A stretch of DNA of 64,000 nucleotides from Zerene cesonia (lineage: Eukaryota > Arthropoda > Insecta > Lepidoptera > Pieridae), in the NCBI RefSeq assembly GCF_012273895.1, contig NC_052130.1, forward strand, positions 1,612,001-1,676,000, in the 5' to 3' direction. Position 1 is the first letter of the stretch; each line of letters opens with the position of its first letter. The notes under the pieces are model-generated. The model saw only the letters and a program-made list of their open reading frames with translations, did not search any database and was not told the origin of the DNA. Position numbers and translations under genes: made by a program. Shown here piece after piece: positions 63,241 through 64,000 of this stretch.

Positions 63241-63711
63241 CTTTATTTTTTTGTCATCTTATTCTAATTCCTCATTCAAATGGTCGAGTTGGATTCCAGA
63301 GGCGCGTAACCTTTCCGTCGATTATTTATTTTCTTTTATGGCAATGCAATGTCGGTAATTGTGCATAATCAATCCAATGATTCCACGTAATTTGTTCTCG
63401 TGTGATTGTTTTGTGTAATTAGTTTAATTGTTGTACGAATTGTGTTTGAGGCGTATCGGTACACGTATCTGTTGTTTTTAGATGGTTTCGTTTCGTTTGT
63501 ATTTTAGAATGATTTAAGTTTTTGTTTAAGTTGAGAAAACCTACACATTATTTAATATATGACTATCAATTTATGTAACTTTTTGTATCACAATCATCAT
63601 TTTTATATAAATTTTCCCTCCATAAATAAACTGTTCAACAAAAACTGAAATTTTTTTCAGTAGTTTCTGAGTTTGGAAGGTTCAAATAAACTCTTTAGCT
63701 TCATATTATTA
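63241..63711. other. Gene-free sequence ending in a family E remnant
   Basis: 63655-63705 (CAGTAGTTTCTGAGTTTGGA, CTCTTTAGCTTCATATTATT) is a short minus-strand family E fragment lying directly against the next Helitron. The rest is A+T-rich. Confidence 0.4.
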
Positions 63712-63911
63712 CTAGACGCGAGTCTGCGATATCACGATTCCTGTTTAATCCCAAGGGAGCCTTTAATCGTGATAAAAAGTATTCTCTCACCCAAGTCAGC
63801 TCATACCCTGTCTGTATTCCAAATTTCATCAAAATCCGTTCAGTAGTTCCAGCGTGATTGACGGACAAATATCCAAACAAACAAATTTTCCTATTTATAA
63901 AATCAGTGTGA
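63712..63911 (-). mobile_element. Non-autonomous Helitron, family B
   Basis: 3' CTAGACGCGAGTCTGCGATA (hairpin partly deleted), body AAAATCCGTTCAGTAGTTCC, GCGTGATTGACGGACAAATA, 5' TAAAATCAGTGTGA. Confidence 0.85.
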
Positions 63912-64000
63912 AAGTTGGATTAGTATAGATGTGATTCAGTTATTTGGATTAAAACACGTAACGACAAACTGTTTTTTAAACAATCAATACCATTTTTTAT
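63912..64000. other. End of window, A+T-rich
   Basis: Nothing recognised in the last 89 bases. Confidence 0.4.

Noticed and set aside
63081..63368. 95-codon ORF as a gene
   Set aside because: No recognisable family. It overlaps a CpG-rich promoter-like island and the last third is A+T-rich sequence.
1..64000. Well-known conserved insect microRNAs
   Set aside because: I looked by eye for mature sequences such as let-7, miR-10, iab-4, miR-193, miR-9 and bantam and found none. A covariance search could still find diverged ones.
1..64000. CRISPR array or bacterial genes
   Set aside because: The many similar repeats are dispersed Helitrons in both orientations, not regularly spaced arrays. No bacterial coding density is present.

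Overview
The window looks like nuclear DNA from a butterfly or moth, most likely a nymphalid-type lepidopteran. It is strongly A+T-rich. It carries many copies of short non-autonomous Helitrons with a CTAG end and subterminal hairpin, a tRNA-derived SINE of the type common in butterflies, and several 3'-end fragments of non-LTR elements that recur across lepidopteran genomes. No open reading frame here looks like a host protein gene. The ORFs are 60-106 codons, show no recognisable domain, and lie in low-complexity sequence or inside repeats. I read the window as intergenic or large-intron sequence with possible noncoding exons. The species and locus cannot be named from sequence alone. Layout: 1-10.7 kb is repeat-rich, with a MITE, Helitrons, LINE/SINE ends and a promoter-like patch near 4.5-5.3 kb. 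From 11.2 to 20.4 kb there is almost no recognisable transposon, and this stretch holds a candidate noncoding first exon (12.6-13.2 kb), several G+C-richer islands and a 10-N assembly gap flanked by a 167-bp duplication. Helitrons return between 20.4 and 25.2 kb. From 26.0 to 33.8 kb is again poor in transposons and contains islands with alternating TG/CG tracts. From 33.8 to 64 kb Helitrons are dense, along with a degraded LINE, two non-LTR 3' ends, a SINE with intact target-site duplication, a palindromic tRNA-like element and two CTCF-like motifs. Nothing forms an operon or pathway. The organising theme is a landscape of small mobile elements around TE-poor islands that are candidate cis-regulatory DNA. 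The most unusual signal is a 14-bp motif, TTTGAAWWTGGAAY. It has nine exact matches and at least seven one-mismatch matches, all outside the recognised transposons and all between 3.9 and 37.5 kb. Two exact copies abut as a perfect 28-bp dyad.
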